Origin: Kosakonia oryzae
GTDB taxonomy: Bacteria > Pseudomonadota > Gammaproteobacteria > Enterobacterales > Enterobacteriaceae
DNA length: 64,000 nucleotides
Reading direction: 5' to 3'
Assembly (NCBI RefSeq): GCF_001658025.2
Contig: NZ_CP014007.2
Location: 1,178,001-1,242,000 of the forward strand
A program made the translations under genes and the position numbers. The notes beneath the pieces were generated by a model that saw nothing but the letters and a program-made list of their open reading frames with translations, ran no database searches and was not told where the DNA came from. This document shows positions 46,223 through 57,831 of this stretch, piece after piece; positions within the stretch are counted from its first letter, which is position 1, and each line of letters opens with the position of its first letter.

Positions 46223-46951
46223 GTGAATGGGATTTATAGCTCTGACGGCACAATTCAGAAAGAACAACTATGGCCTAAATATGGTTATTTAGTCCGCTAC
46301 GAAGCACTGAAATTACAATCCAAATTATCATCAAGCGTTGATATTGACGATTTAATTCAGGCAGGCGCCATTGCGCTTCTGGATGCAGTAGAACAGTTTG
46401 ACCCGACTAAAGGGGTCAAGATGAGTGTTTATATTGCGCAACGCCTTCGCTGGGCATTTATGGATGAATTACGCGAACATGACTGGGTTCCTCGCCGCGT
46501 TCGCCGTAAATCCCGCGAAGTCTCTGCCGCGATTATGCGCGTGGAACAGAGCACCGGCGGTGCAGCTTCGGAAGCGGATGTTGCAGCGGAAATGGGAATG
46601 TCGCTGCAGGAGTATCAGCAGACGCTGGCAGAAACGAATACCAGCATGCTCTGCTCGCTGGATGAACTTCAGGAATTGCTGGCAGATGGTCTTGAACTGG
46701 AAGAGCTGGAACAGGATCACTTAGACCCGTTGCATGATGCGCTGTTAGGCGATCTGACAAAGCAAGTCAGCAATGAGATCAAAGCGTTGCCGGAAAGAGA
46801 GCAAACGCTGCTGAATCTTTATTACCAACAAGATTTGAATATGAAAGAGGTTGGCGTGCTGCTGGGCATTACGGAAACACGCGTGAGCCAACTGCACAGC
46901 CAAACAATTAAACGGTTACGAGCCCGCCTGGAAGAGCGCGGGTGGGAATAA
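46223..46951 (+). CDS. fliA: Flagellar sigma factor FliA (sigma-28)
   Basis: A 242-residue sigma-28 factor for late flagellar genes. Region 2 LIQAGAIALLDAVEQFDP and DELREHDWVPRRVRRKSREV (about 80-99), region 4 LNMKEVGVLLGITETRVSQL. The start is the GTG at 46223 (VNGIYSSDG), matching the E. coli FliA N-terminus and its GTG start, with ggga upstream; an ATG at 46214 is the alternative. It is visibly more diverged from E. coli FliA than is usual among enteric genera. Only 16 bases separate its stop from flhD. No fliZ follows. Confidence 0.94.
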   Translation: MNGIYSSDGTIQKEQLWPKYGYLVRYEALKLQSKLSSSVDIDDLIQAGAIALLDAVEQFDPTKGVKMSVYIAQRLRWAFMDELREHDWVPRRVRRKSREVSAAIMRVEQSTGGAASEADVAAEMGMSLQEYQQTLAETNTSMLCSLDELQELLADGLELEELEQDHLDPLHDALLGDLTKQVSNEIKALPEREQTLLNLYYQQDLNMKEVGVLLGITETRVSQLHSQTIKRLRARLEERGWE

Positions 46952-46967
46952 TTAGGGTACGTTTACT

Positions 46968-47315
46968 ATGAATGTGACAGCGTTTGACGAGCCACTGCAA
47001 TGTATCCGTGATATGAATCTTTCTTATCTGCTGCTGGCGCAGCGGTTAATTATGGAAGATAAATTATCCGCTACATTTCGCCTTGGGCTGAATGAATCAA
47101 CAATTGATATGTTGAAAGATTTATCGCTTTCGCAGCTTATTAAACTTTCATCAACAGGCCAGCTAATATGCCGCTTGCGCATTGACAGCGATATGGTAAT
47201 TGACTGCCTGACGAAAGATTCGCGTATTGATGCTTTACAAAACATTCATACTGGAATCATTTTGTCGACAGAGTTACTTAAATCGCTTGCTGAGGAAGAA
47301 CGTCCAGCAGCCTGA
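46968..47315 (+). CDS. flhD: Flagellar master regulator subunit FlhD
   Basis: A 115-residue subunit of the FlhD4C2 activator that switches on class II flagellar promoters. The core MNLSYLLLAQRLIMEDKLSA and DALQNIHTGIILST match FlhD, but roughly half the remaining positions differ from E. coli. It has no upstream intergenic region of its own: fliA ends 16 bases before, so the long regulated flhDC promoter of E. coli is absent. Confidence 0.94.
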   Translation: MNVTAFDEPLQCIRDMNLSYLLLAQRLIMEDKLSATFRLGLNESTIDMLKDLSLSQLIKLSSTGQLICRLRIDSDMVIDCLTKDSRIDALQNIHTGIILSTELLKSLAEEERPAA

Positions 47316-47328
47316 TAGGGAAATATCT

Positions 47329-47877
47329 ATGTGTGAAAAAAGCATCATCTCTGAAATCAAGGATGCGCAAATTGCCGTGGAATTGATTTCCTTTGGTGCA
47401 CGGATGCAAGTCCTCGAGAGCGAAACAAGTTTAAGTCGCCGCAGGCTTTTAAAACTCTATAAAGAAATTAAAGGATGTTCACCACCGAAGGGGATGTTAC
47501 CTTTTTCCGCTGACTGGTATATGTCCTGGGAACAGAATATTCACTCATCGATTTTCTATAATATTTATCGTTGTCTGGAAAAAACCGAAGGTGGCCGTCC
47601 TGTTGAAACAATGCTGAAAGGTTATCGTCTGTATCTTGAGAATAGTCTTACCAGCAAAGATAAAAAACCTGTGCTCGGTATTACTCGCGCATGGACATTA
47701 TTACGCTTTGTTGATTGCGGCATGATCAGGCATACGGAATGTTGCTCTTGTGGTGGTTCGTTTATTACTACGCAGGAGAATCCCGATGCGATATACACTT
47801 GCAGTTTATGTTTTCCGCCTTCGCGCGCAATTAAACGTGTCAGCCCGGAAGTTTTTTTAATGGAACGGTACCGGTAA
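47329..47877 (+). CDS. flhC: Flagellar master regulator subunit FlhC
   Basis: A 182-residue DNA-binding partner of FlhD. The zinc site cysteines are in ECCSCGG and TCSLC (about 143-165), spaced as in FlhC. FGARMQVLESETSLSRRRLL near the N-terminus matches the family. The start at 47329 lies 13 bases after flhD with taggg as ribosome-binding site; the open frame reaches back into flhD but without homology. Confidence 0.94.
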   Translation: MCEKSIISEIKDAQIAVELISFGARMQVLESETSLSRRRLLKLYKEIKGCSPPKGMLPFSADWYMSWEQNIHSSIFYNIYRCLEKTEGGRPVETMLKGYRLYLENSLTSKDKKPVLGITRAWTLLRFVDCGMIRHTECCSCGGSFITTQENPDAIYTCSLCFPPSRAIKRVSPEVFLMERYR

Positions 47878-48001
47878 ATATCGGTTCACTGCTATGTACA
47901 TCACCACCCCGTGAATAACGGCAGCGATGCGTGCCCGGCTACGCGCTTATATGCATGGAAGAAAGATGGTAAACGGACGTTTAGATTATTAAGGAGTTAA
48001 C

Positions 48002-48892
48002 GTGTTAGTCATTATTGGCTATGTCGTGGTATTTGCAGCCGTATTTGGTGGCTTTGCTATCAGTGGCGGTAATCTCGGCGCACTCTTTCAGCCGACTGAA
48101 TTATTAATCATCGGTGGCGCCGGTCTGGGTGCTTTTCTGGTGGGGAATAATGGCAAAGCGATCCGCGCGACCATGAAAGCTTTTCCTCGGTTCTTTCGGG
48201 GTTCGTATTACACCAAAGCGTTATACATGGACTTAATGGCGCTGATGTATCTGCTGTTGTCCAAAAGCCGTCAGAGTGGGGTTGTTGCGCTGGAGAACGA
48301 CATCGAAGACCCGCAAAACAGCGCCATTTTTTCCGCCTATCCGCGCCTGCTGGCGGATTCCGAAATCATGAATTTCCTCGTCGATTACCTGCGTCTGATG
48401 ATCAGCGGCAATATGAATGCCTTTGAAATGGAAGCGCTGATGGATGAGGAGATCGAAACCTGCGAGCACGAACACGATGTTCCGGCGAACAGTATCAATG
48501 CCGTGGGCGATGCGCTGCCGGCATTTGGTATCGTTGCGGCGGTGATGGGCGTGGTCAATGCGCTGGCGGCGGCAGATCGCCCGGCAGCGGAGCTGGGCGA
48601 ACTGATTGCCCATGCGATGGTAGGAACTTTCCTCGGCATCCTGATTGCTTACGGTATGGTTCTGCCGCTGGCAACGCTGTTGCGTCAGCGTAGCGCCGAG
48701 CATTTGAAAATGCTGGAGTGCATTAAAACCACGCTGCTGTGCAGCATTCATGGTTATGCGCCGCAGATTGCCGTTGAATTCGGCCGTAAAACGCTCTATT
48801 CGACAGAGCGCCCGAGTTTTGCCGAACTTGATGAGCACGTTCGCGAAGTCCGCTCCTCTTCATCGTCCGCACCGACGGGAGAGGCAACGTGA
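48002..48892 (+). CDS. motA: Flagellar motor stator protein MotA
   Basis: A 296-residue inner-membrane stator subunit with four membrane segments (about 2-22, 32-50, 170-190, 200-222). The cytoplasmic loop holds RLLADSEIMNFLVDYLRLM and the torque-generating charged residues; PAFGIVAAVMGVVNAL is the third helix. GTG start with AAGGAG upstream. 124 bases after flhC. Confidence 0.95.
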   Translation: MLVIIGYVVVFAAVFGGFAISGGNLGALFQPTELLIIGGAGLGAFLVGNNGKAIRATMKAFPRFFRGSYYTKALYMDLMALMYLLLSKSRQSGVVALENDIEDPQNSAIFSAYPRLLADSEIMNFLVDYLRLMISGNMNAFEMEALMDEEIETCEHEHDVPANSINAVGDALPAFGIVAAVMGVVNALAAADRPAAELGELIAHAMVGTFLGILIAYGMVLPLATLLRQRSAEHLKMLECIKTTLLCSIHGYAPQIAVEFGRKTLYSTERPSFAELDEHVREVRSSSSSAPTGEAT

Positions 48893-49827
48893 AGAAAAAG
48901 TCAGCCGCAACCATTGTTGTCCGCAAATTCAACCGAAAAAAACACGAGTCGCATGGCGGCTCATGGAAAATCGCCTACGCGGACTTTATGACCGCGATGA
49001 TGGCTTTTTTCCTGGTGATGTGGCTGCTCTCATCCTCTTCTCCGGAGCAGCGCATACAGATCGCTGAATATTTCAAAGTCCCGCTGAAAAACGCGCTGGC
49101 GAAGGGCGATAAAGTCAGCCTGAGCGACAGTGTGATCCCCGGCGGTGGGGACGATCCCGTGAAGAACGACGGGGAAGTCTTCAAAAAGACGTTGAATAAA
49201 ATTGATGAGAAAAAGCGTGAAGCAAATCTGAAACGCGCCAGAAACAAGCTGCAAAGCCTGATTCAAACCGATCCTCGTCTGAACAATTTCACCTCGAATT
49301 TACGGCTTTCGCTGACCGATGATGGTCTGCTCATTCAGATCACCGACAGCGCCGATCGCCCGATGTTTAAAGTCGGCAGCCCGGTGCCGGAGAGTTATAT
49401 GGTGAATATCCTCCAGGCCCTTGTTCCGGTGCTGAATGAATTGCCTAACCGCATCATTATGACCGGTCATACCGATGCGCAGCCCTATGCCAACGGTGAA
49501 GCGGGTTACAGCAACTGGGAGCTCTCCTCCGATCGCGCCAACGCATCGCGTCGCATTCTGATCAGCGCCGGGCTTGGCAGTAACAAATTTATCCGGGTGA
49601 TTGGTACCGCCGACACTATGGTGCAGTCAGGCACCATCGCCAACGACCCGATTAACCGGCGTATCAGTATCCTGGTGCTCAGCCAGGAGCGCGCCAAACA
49701 AATCCTGCAGGAAGATGTGCTGCTGCGTGAACCTGTCTCTCTGTTGGATGACAGTAAAAAAACGGAGCAGGGCGCAGCCGCACCTGCACCTGAATCAACC
49801 GTCAAAACGGTCATGGAGAAGAACTAA
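48889..49827 (+). CDS. motB: Flagellar motor stator protein MotB
   Basis: A 312-residue stator anchor. The single membrane helix begins with proton-binding Asp32 (YADFMTAMMAFFLVMWLLS). The C-terminal OmpA-like peptidoglycan-binding domain has IIMTGHTDAQPYANG and SDRANASRRILI. The GTG start overlaps the motA stop by four bases. Confidence 0.95.
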   Translation: MKKKSAATIVVRKFNRKKHESHGGSWKIAYADFMTAMMAFFLVMWLLSSSSPEQRIQIAEYFKVPLKNALAKGDKVSLSDSVIPGGGDDPVKNDGEVFKKTLNKIDEKKREANLKRARNKLQSLIQTDPRLNNFTSNLRLSLTDDGLLIQITDSADRPMFKVGSPVPESYMVNILQALVPVLNELPNRIIMTGHTDAQPYANGEAGYSNWELSSDRANASRRILISAGLGSNKFIRVIGTADTMVQSGTIANDPINRRISILVLSQERAKQILQEDVLLREPVSLLDDSKKTEQGAAAPAPESTVKTVMEKN

Positions 49828-51891
49828 TTGGATATCAGCGACTTTTATCAGGCTTTTTTTGATGAGGCTGACGAGTTGTTGGCCGACATGGAAAAGCACC
49901 TGCTTGACCTCGATCTGCTGTCGCCAGACAGAGAAGTATTGAATGCCATTTTTCGTGCCGCTCACTCGATAAAAGGGGGAGCCGGTACGTTTGGTTTTTC
50001 TGCGCTGCAGCAGACGATGCATATTCTGGAAAATCTCCTCGACGATGTTCGTAGCGACAAGTTACGGATTACCGAAGAGATTCGAAGTTTGTTTTTGGAA
50101 GGTAAGGACATCATGCAGGATCAACTGGACGCCTACAAATCCTCCTCTGAGCCGGATCAGGAGGCTTATCAGTATATTTGCGAAGCGCTACGGCAAATTG
50201 CTAACGAGCACGCCGCACAGCCGCCCGTTGCGGCGATTGTCCCGGCGGCTATCGTCGCGTCAGTGACGGCCGCGGCCATCGCGGTGCCGGTGGCAGCCGA
50301 AGAGGGTGAACCACGCCTGCTCATCGTGCTGCAAAAGGTGAAAGCTGAGGATCAGGATCCGCTGCTGGAAGAGCTGGCGAATCTGGGGAGCATCAGTGAT
50401 GTGCAGCGCGAAAATGGCGCGTTGCAACTGGTATTGCAAACCACCACCAGCGCCGACGATATCCAGGCGGTGCTGTGCTTTATTCTGGAACCGGAACAGA
50501 TAACCATCTCTCCGGCGCCCGCCAAAGCCGCCACTCCGGTTACCGTTGAAGAGCATGCCGGGCCGGAAGTGGCAGAAAGCAGCGCGGTTGCGCAGCCTGT
50601 TGCTGGCGCTTCAGCACAGGCGCGTCCTTCGCGACCGGAATCTTCACGCAACCGCCCGCAGGCGGCGGAAGCGAGCAGCATTCGCGTCGCGGTGGAAAAA
50701 GTGGATCAGATCATCAACCAGGTTGGCGAACTGATCATCACGCAGGCGATGCTGTCGCAGCTTTCCGGCACCCTTGATTCATCAAGCCACGATACCCTGC
50801 TCAATACCATTGTTCAGCTTGAGCGTAATGCCCGCGACCTTCAGGAATCGGTGATGTCTATCCGCATGATGCCGATGGATTACGTCTTTAGCCGCTTCCC
50901 GCGTCTGGTTCACGATCTGGCGGCGAAACTGAATAAAGAGGTGGAGCTGACGCTGGTGGGCGGCTCCGCTGAGCTGGACAAACGCCTAATCGAACAGATC
51001 GTCGATCCGTTGACGCATCTGGTGCGTAACAGCCTCGATCACGGAATTGAACCGGTTGACGTGCGTCGCGCCAACGGCAAGCCGGATAAAGGCAACCTGG
51101 TGCTCTCTGCGGAACATCATGGCGGCAACATCATTATTGAAGTGAGTGATGACGGCGCCGGGTTGAACCGCGAAAAAATTCTCGCGCGGGCGCAGGCTCA
51201 GGGCATGTCGATCAGCGAAAACATCAGCGATGAAGATGTGTGGATGTTGATTTTCGCCGCCGGGTTCTCCACCGCAGAAAAAGTGACGGATATCTCCGGT
51301 CGCGGCGTGGGTATGGACGTTGTGCGCCGTAATATCCAGGAAATGGGCGGCCACATCACCCTCCATTCTGAGCAGGGTAAAGGTTCGACCATCCGCATTA
51401 TTTTGCCGCTGACGCTGGCCATCCTCGATGGCATGTCGGTTCGCATCGGTTCTGAGATCTATGTGTTGCCGCTCGGCAGCATGATGGAATCGTTAATGCT
51501 TTCTGAAACCAAAATGCACCGTATGACCGGCGGCGAGCGGATGTTGCAGGTGCGCGATGAGTATTTGCAGCTTGTCGAGCTGGGACAACTTTTTGGCATT
51601 CACGAAGCGGATTACGACATCAGCGAGGGAATTGCCGTGATTGTACAGAGCGCGGGTAATCGTTATGCCCTGCTGGTGGATCAACTGATCGGTCAGCATC
51701 AGGTGGTAGTGAAAAACCTCGAACAGAACTACCGCAAAATACCGGGCATTTCTGCCGCCACCATTCTGGGGGACGGTAGCGTGGCGTTAATACTGGATGT
51801 CGCCGTGTTAACGACATTAGCCAAAAAAAGAGATTCGCTGACAATGGTGCCTGAATTACAGGTTGGAAGGTTATTAAATGAACTTAACTGA
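49828..51891 (+). CDS. cheA: Chemotaxis histidine kinase CheA
   Basis: A 687-residue kinase. P1 has the phosphorylated His46 in [16 protein letters not shown]; an Ala/Val-rich linker and a diverged P2 follow; P3 dimerises; P4 has the N box [12 protein letters not shown]1 VSDDGAGLN and G2 [12 protein letters not shown]5 is the CheW-like C-terminus. About 30 residues longer than E. coli CheA, the excess being in linkers. It starts with TTG at 49828 ([17 protein letters not shown]) right after the motB stop, behind ggagaag. cheR, cheB, cheY and cheZ are not in the window. Confidence 0.95.
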   Translation: MDISDFYQAFFDEADELLADMEKHLLDLDLLSPDREVLNAIFRAAHSIKGGAGTFGFSALQQTMHILENLLDDVRSDKLRITEEIRSLFLEGKDIMQDQLDAYKSSSEPDQEAYQYICEALRQIANEHAAQPPVAAIVPAAIVASVTAAAIAVPVAAEEGEPRLLIVLQKVKAEDQDPLLEELANLGSISDVQRENGALQLVLQTTTSADDIQAVLCFILEPEQITISPAPAKAATPVTVEEHAGPEVAESSAVAQPVAGASAQARPSRPESSRNRPQAAEASSIRVAVEKVDQIINQVGELIITQAMLSQLSGTLDSSSHDTLLNTIVQLERNARDLQESVMSIRMMPMDYVFSRFPRLVHDLAAKLNKEVELTLVGGSAELDKRLIEQIVDPLTHLVRNSLDHGIEPVDVRRANGKPDKGNLVLSAEHHGGNIIIEVSDDGAGLNREKILARAQAQGMSISENISDEDVWMLIFAAGFSTAEKVTDISGRGVGMDVVRRNIQEMGGHITLHSEQGKGSTIRIILPLTLAILDGMSVRIGSEIYVLPLGSMMESLMLSETKMHRMTGGERMLQVRDEYLQLVELGQLFGIHEADYDISEGIAVIVQSAGNRYALLVDQLIGQHQVVVKNLEQNYRKIPGISAATILGDGSVALILDVAVLTTLAKKRDSLTMVPELQVGRLLNELN

Positions 51892-52384
51892 TAAAGAAAA
51901 GCAATTGAAGGATGACGCGGGGCATGAATTCCTCGCCTTCCGTCTGGGTAATGAAGAGTACGGCATTGAGATCCTGAAAGTGCAGGAGATCCGTGGCTAC
52001 GATCGCGTGACGCGTATTGCCAATACGCCAGACTTTATCGCGGGCGTCACCAATTTGCGCGGCGTGATTGTACCGATTGTCGATCTGCGGGTGAAATTCG
52101 CTCTTGAGTCGGCCAATTTTGATGACAATACCATTGTGATTGTCCTCAGCCTGAACAGCAGCCGCGTGGTGGGTATTGTCGTTGATGGTGTTTCCGATGT
52201 GCTGTCGCTGGACGCCGCGCAGATTAAACCTGCGCCGGAATATACCGTGGCGCTCTCCACGCAATATTTGCTGGGCCTCGGTTCGATGGGCGAGCGGATG
52301 CTGATTCTGGTGGATATCGAAAAACTGTTGAACAGTGATGAGATGGAACTGATCGATAAAGTGGCCGATAACGGCTTCAATTAA
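51878..52384 (+). CDS. cheW: Chemotaxis coupling protein CheW
   Basis: A 168-residue adaptor that links receptors to Che[21 protein letters not shown] and the conserved [16 protein letters not shown] are present. It overlaps the end of cheA by 14 bases and is followed by a terminator, so it ends the 18 kb rightward run. Confidence 0.95.
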   Translation: MNLTDKEKQLKDDAGHEFLAFRLGNEEYGIEILKVQEIRGYDRVTRIANTPDFIAGVTNLRGVIVPIVDLRVKFALESANFDDNTIVIVLSLNSSRVVGIVVDGVSDVLSLDAAQIKPAPEYTVALSTQYLLGLGSMGERMLILVDIEKLLNSDEMELIDKVADNGFN

Positions 52385-52408
52385 TTCTTAACTGCGTTTT
52401 TATTTCAC

Positions 52409-52440
52409 AAGCCTCTCCGGTCAACGGCGAGGCTTTTTTT
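52409..52440 (+). terminator. Rho-independent terminator after cheW
   Basis: 7-bp stem aagcctc / gaggctt with a 13-base loop and a run of seven T, 25 bases past the cheW stop. The rest of the spacer up to 52788 holds nothing I recognise. Confidence 0.8.
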
Positions 52441-52674
52441 ATGGGGGCTTATTGCTGTAAAAATGGCGTGAGTCTGCAAGGGCGCAGTAAAAAAACGCCG
52501 TATCCTCGCGATAACTTCCAGCGATCATTCCTCATAACCCCTTGAGTCTCTATTTCCCCTTCCCTGAAAACATTTGCCAACCAGGTCGCTAAGAAACGTC
52601 TGTATGCCTGAATTCCATACGGAAATGTTTTTTTGTGATACCGCCATTTATCCGCCGGACAGCGAACAGGGTAA

Positions 52675-53967
<1,293 letters not shown>

Positions 53968-54505
53968 TATCGTGCGCCCGCGCCTGTTTTACTCTCTTAC
54001 CCTGAAAGCGTGGATGAGTGAAGCAGGTGCAGGTTTTCCCGGCAATGCGCTTACTTCAACGCGATGGCAATCACAGGCGATCGCCATCGCGTTGGGCTGG
54101 AAGGGGCGGGTTCTGCCGAGGAAAGTATATTGGCGACGTCGTTTCGCTGTTTATAGTGTTAATGCTTACCGACGGGGCGATCCTTTTGATCACCTTACGA
54201 TTCAGCAAATTAGACCATACAAAATAGGATATTTTTCAGCGGCATTACGGTGCTAATTCCAGTCTGTAAGGAATTACGCTCATTCTTGCTTTAATAGTAA
54301 TAAGATGAATTTATGAATCTTTCTTATAACACTTTATTAATAAGCAAAGCACAGCTATGCTGCAAGTGTTAATCTTTAGCGTTGAGTGAAAAATGTATTT
54401 GCCTGTTGACCACAACAATTTTCTACCCCGGTTTATATTGTTAACGATAAAGGTTCTCAATAATGAAGGTGTTTAAGACGTGATTTGGGCTGGTGGTAAA
54501 TTATA
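53968..54505. other. Non-coding spacer with a 12-bp inverted repeat
   Basis: About 540 bases without a convincing gene; frames at 54018-54227 and 53909-54256 lack ribosome-binding sites and known patterns. A perfect 12-bp inverted repeat (caacgcgatggc / gccatcgcgttg, 54057-54094, 14-base loop) lies in the left half; the right half is strongly AT-rich. Confidence 0.6.
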
Positions 54506-56020
54506 ATGAAGAGAGAGCTTTTTGTTGGGTTGACAATTCTTGCTGTTGTCTTCTTCGTAATGTCGATAATTTTATCCTTCCATATCTGGATTACCCGTAC
54601 ACAGACAATCAACGATCTTAATACTAACGTTTCGAATTTAAGCCATACTCTCAATCTTTATTCTGAGGGCGTTATCCGGCAAGGTGAGATGCTCATAGAG
54701 AATCTTTCGGACATAACGGAAATTTATGGCGAAGACACCAACCAGATTGTCAATATAAAGAAAATTCTTGCTGGTCAGGATGAATTGCTGGAGCAACTCA
54801 ACAATGTTGTTATTTATGATGCTACTGGCAATAAACTCATCGCATTACATGAAAGGCTTTCTGGCCGCGCCAATAGCGCAGACCGTTTTTTCTTTGTCTA
54901 TCATCAGAATAATACGTCCAAAAAAGTTTTTATTGGTCCTCCCGTCGTCAGCCGCACAAACGGGAAATGGGTGATAACCCTCAGTCGCCGGCTGGAAGAT
55001 CACCAGGGCAGGTTTGCCGGTGTCGCCGTTCTCACCCTCAACATTGAAAATTTCCTTGAAACGTTTGGCAAGATCGATATTGGCCATTCTGGCGCTATTG
55101 CATTAACCAGCGAGTCCGGAGTATTGCTGATACGTTATCCTTTTGATGAAAAATATATTGGTCGGGTTATTTCCGACTCGCCGCTTTTTACAACATACCT
55201 GAAAAACAGTAATTCTGGCACCGCAAGAAGTATCTCTCGCTTTGACAAGATACAAAGGATGTATGCATTTCAAAAAAATAAACGATATGGCTTAGTCACC
55301 ACTGTTGCCGTGAGTATCGACGAAGGCATGTTGTCCTGGAAAAAACAATCAGAAATTCTGATTGTGGTTGTTATCTTTCTGATGGGCGGCGTGATAACTT
55401 CCGGTTATTTTCTTCTGCGGGATATTCATCGGCGGGTGCGCGCCAGCCGTGAGCTGTCAAAAACCACTGAGTCACTCATGACAGCCAACAAGAAATTAAA
55501 GGCTATGGCGGCTGAAGATAGTTTAACCGGATTGGCGAACCGTCGAAAGTTCGATGAAACGTTGCCCCGCGAAATATTACAATGCGCCGTAAATAACCAG
55601 ACCATATCCTTAATGCTTATTGATATAGATTACTTTAAGAAATATAACGATAATTACGGCCACTTAGCCGGCGATGACTGTTTACGCCAGGTTGCAACAT
55701 CCCTGAAAAAAACAGTAGAAGACAGCTCGTCGCTGGTTGCCCGCTACGGCGGAGAAGAGTTTGTTGTTATTCTTCCTGCAACAGATTTGATTGCTGCAGA
55801 AAAGAGAGCTAAAGAAATCATTCACAGTATTTGTCAGGAAAATATCCCTCATGAATATAGCCCGTTCGGAATAGTGACCGTCAGCATTGGTATTGCTTCT
55901 GCCCCCGGTCCGGCGGCGAAAGGTAAGGAGACAACGCTTATCGAATGCGCTGATGATGCGCTTTATCATGCAAAATATGCCGGGCGTAATGGCTTTTTCT
56001 CCTCAACGCATCGGTTTTAA
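54506..56020 (+). CDS. Membrane diguanylate cyclase with periplasmic sensor domain
   Basis: A 504-residue protein. TM1 is at about 6-28, a periplasmic Cache-like sensor spans about 35-280, TM2 is at about 288-308, and the GGDEF domain follows from about 340. The active site is RYGGEEF (GGEEF at 415-419), with DSLTGLANRRKFD at the domain start, so c-di-GMP synthesis is expected. The inhibitory I-site RxxD normally five residues before GGEEF is absent (sequence EDSSSLVA). Placed between cheW and fliC, it could steer this flagellum towards surface attachment; that is inference. Confidence 0.92.
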   Translation: MKRELFVGLTILAVVFFVMSIILSFHIWITRTQTINDLNTNVSNLSHTLNLYSEGVIRQGEMLIENLSDITEIYGEDTNQIVNIKKILAGQDELLEQLNNVVIYDATGNKLIALHERLSGRANSADRFFFVYHQNNTSKKVFIGPPVVSRTNGKWVITLSRRLEDHQGRFAGVAVLTLNIENFLETFGKIDIGHSGAIALTSESGVLLIRYPFDEKYIGRVISDSPLFTTYLKNSNSGTARSISRFDKIQRMYAFQKNKRYGLVTTVAVSIDEGMLSWKKQSEILIVVVIFLMGGVITSGYFLLRDIHRRVRASRELSKTTESLMTANKKLKAMAAEDSLTGLANRRKFDETLPREILQCAVNNQTISLMLIDIDYFKKYNDNYGHLAGDDCLRQVATSLKKTVEDSSSLVARYGGEEFVVILPATDLIAAEKRAKEIIHSICQENIPHEYSPFGIVTVSIGIASAPGPAAKGKETTLIECADDALYHAKYAGRNGFFSSTHRF

Positions 56021-56041
56021 ATGCAACTATTCCTGATTAAC

Positions 56042-56072
56042 GCACGGCAGAGTATGGCTCGCTCTGCCGTGC
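56042..56072. terminator. Hairpin between diguanylate cyclase and malic enzyme genes
   Basis: Perfect 11-bp stem gcacggcagag / ctctgccgtgc with a 9-base loop at the convergent junction, 22 bases after the cyclase stop. No long T tract, but position and strength fit a shared terminator. Confidence 0.65.
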
Positions 56073-56078
56073 TGATTA

Positions 56079-57764
56079 TCAGAAGGAGGCGCGTTTATAC
56101 GCCTTATAGCGCGCATCCCAGTAGATATTTTCGAGACGTGTTTTTAATTCCTCTTCACTCATCATTGGGCCGACCCCTTCCTGCTGACCGGCACAGGCTA
56201 CCTGCAGGGCAATGGCTTTCGATACGGTTTCAATAATATCGACTGGCGGCAATAATCCCCCTTTCTCGGTATTCGCCAGCGGGGAGAACGCGGCAAGGGT
56301 TTTGCTGGCTACGCTCAACATGGTGTCGGTGACGCGCGTTAACTTGCCTGCCAGTACGCCCAGGCCTAACCCCGGGAAAATATACGCATTGTTGCACTGG
56401 GCTATTTCGTACGATTCATCCTGATAAAAGACCGGCTCAAAAGGGCTTCCCGTTGCAATGAGCGCGGCTCCTTGCGTCCATTCAATCAGATCCCGGGGCT
56501 GGGCTTCCGCGCGTGAAGTCGGGTTCGACAACGGCATGATAATGGGACGGGAACAGTGACGATGCATCTCCTTCACAATTTCTTCGCTAAAGAGACCAGG
56601 TTGCCCGGAAACGCCAATCAGTACGTTGGGATGAACATTGCGCACCACGTCCAGCAGAGACATATTCTCTGAATCGGTATCCCAGTCGGCGAGAAGGCGA
56701 CGTGGCGTGACCAGTTTTTGCTGGAAATCCAGCAAATTAGGCATGTCATCTGTTAACAGGCCAAAGCGATCGATCATGAAAATGTTGTTGCGGGCTTCAT
56801 CCGGTGTCAGGCCATCATCGACCATTAAGGCAATGATTTTTTCCGCGATGCCGCAGCCAGCGGAGCCGCTGCCGAGGAAAACCACGCGCAGATCGCGTAA
56901 GCGCATTCCCGCCGCCTGCGAAGCGGCAATCAGCGTGCCGGTGGTGACCGCGGCCGTTCCCTGAATATCATCATTAAAGCAGCACAGTTGGTGGCGGTAG
57001 CGGTTCAGAAGTTTGGTCGCATTTTTCTGGGCAAAATCTTCAAATTGCAGGAGGACATTTGGCCAGCGCGCTTTGACGGCCTCAACGAACATATCCATAA
57101 ATTCGATATAGTCTTCGTCACTGATGCGCGGATGACGCCACCCCATATACAGCGGATTTTCAAGATGCTGGCTATTATTGGTCCCCACATCCAGCATGAC
57201 AGGCAGCGTCGATGCCGGGTCGATTCCGCCGCACGCGGTATATAACGAAAGTTTGCCAATCGGAATGCCCATTCCTCCAATGCCCTGGTCGCCCAGACCG
57301 AGAATGCGTTCCCCGTCGGTAACCACAATTACGCGAATATCATTGCGTGAAAAACTTTGCAGCATTTCATCGATGCGGTGCCGGTCCGGCCATGAGATAA
57401 ATAATCCCCTGGCGCGGCGATAAATCTCAGAAAAATGCTCACAGGCTTCACCCACCGTTGGGGTGTAAATAATCGGCAATGTTTCCTGCATATGACAGCG
57501 CAGAAGGTTATAAAAAAGCGTCTCGTTGGTGTCCTGAATATTGCGTAAGTAAACGTGGCGGGAAATGTCTTTTTTAAAATGACAAAATTGTTTCCATGCG
57601 CGTTCTGTTTGTTCTTCAATGGTTTCGACGTTATGCGGTAATAATCCATGCAGATTAAAGGCCAGACGTTCATCATCAGTGAATGCCAGCCCTTTATTAA
57701 GTAATGGGTTTTCCAGTAACACGGCGCCATTATAAGGCGTATAAAGCGTTTCTTTGCGTAACAT
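56079..57764 (-). CDS. maeA: NAD-dependent malic enzyme (or malolactic enzyme)
   Basis: A 561-residue enzyme similar over its whole length to E. coli MaeA (SfcA), converting L-malate to pyruvate, CO2 and [19 protein letters not shown] and [10 protein letters not shown] near the N-terminus, [18 protein letters not shown] (about 155-172), the metal site FEDFAQKNA ... [12 protein letters not shown], and the dinucleotide fold [13 protein letters not shown]. Malolactic enzymes share all these motifs, so the reaction is not certain. It lies downstream of an AEC carrier gene, 67 bases away, the pairing seen in malolactic mleA-mleP loci. Confidence 0.93.
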   Translation of the reverse strand: MLRKETLYTPYNGAVLLENPLLNKGLAFTDDERLAFNLHGLLPHNVETIEEQTERAWKQFCHFKKDISRHVYLRNIQDTNETLFYNLLRCHMQETLPIIYTPTVGEACEHFSEIYRRARGLFISWPDRHRIDEMLQSFSRNDIRVIVVTDGERILGLGDQGIGGMGIPIGKLSLYTACGGIDPASTLPVMLDVGTNNSQHLENPLYMGWRHPRISDEDYIEFMDMFVEAVKARWPNVLLQFEDFAQKNATKLLNRYRHQLCCFNDDIQGTAAVTTGTLIAASQAAGMRLRDLRVVFLGSGSAGCGIAEKIIALMVDDGLTPDEARNNIFMIDRFGLLTDDMPNLLDFQQKLVTPRRLLADWDTDSENMSLLDVVRNVHPNVLIGVSGQPGLFSEEIVKEMHRHCSRPIIMPLSNPTSRAEAQPRDLIEWTQGAALIATGSPFEPVFYQDESYEIAQCNNAYIFPGLGLGVLAGKLTRVTDTMLSVASKTLAAFSPLANTEKGGLLPPVDIIETVSKAIALQVACAGQQEGVGPMMSEEELKTRLENIYWDARYKAYKRASF

Positions 57765-57831
57765 TATTGCTGCTCCTGACTAAATAATAACGGCACGGCT
57801 GCCGATGTATCGGGGATAACGGAAAAGAGGT

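Noticed and set aside
54018-54227. 69-codon frame after the esterase gene
   Set aside because: No ribosome-binding site and it spans the inverted repeat; no protein family suggested.
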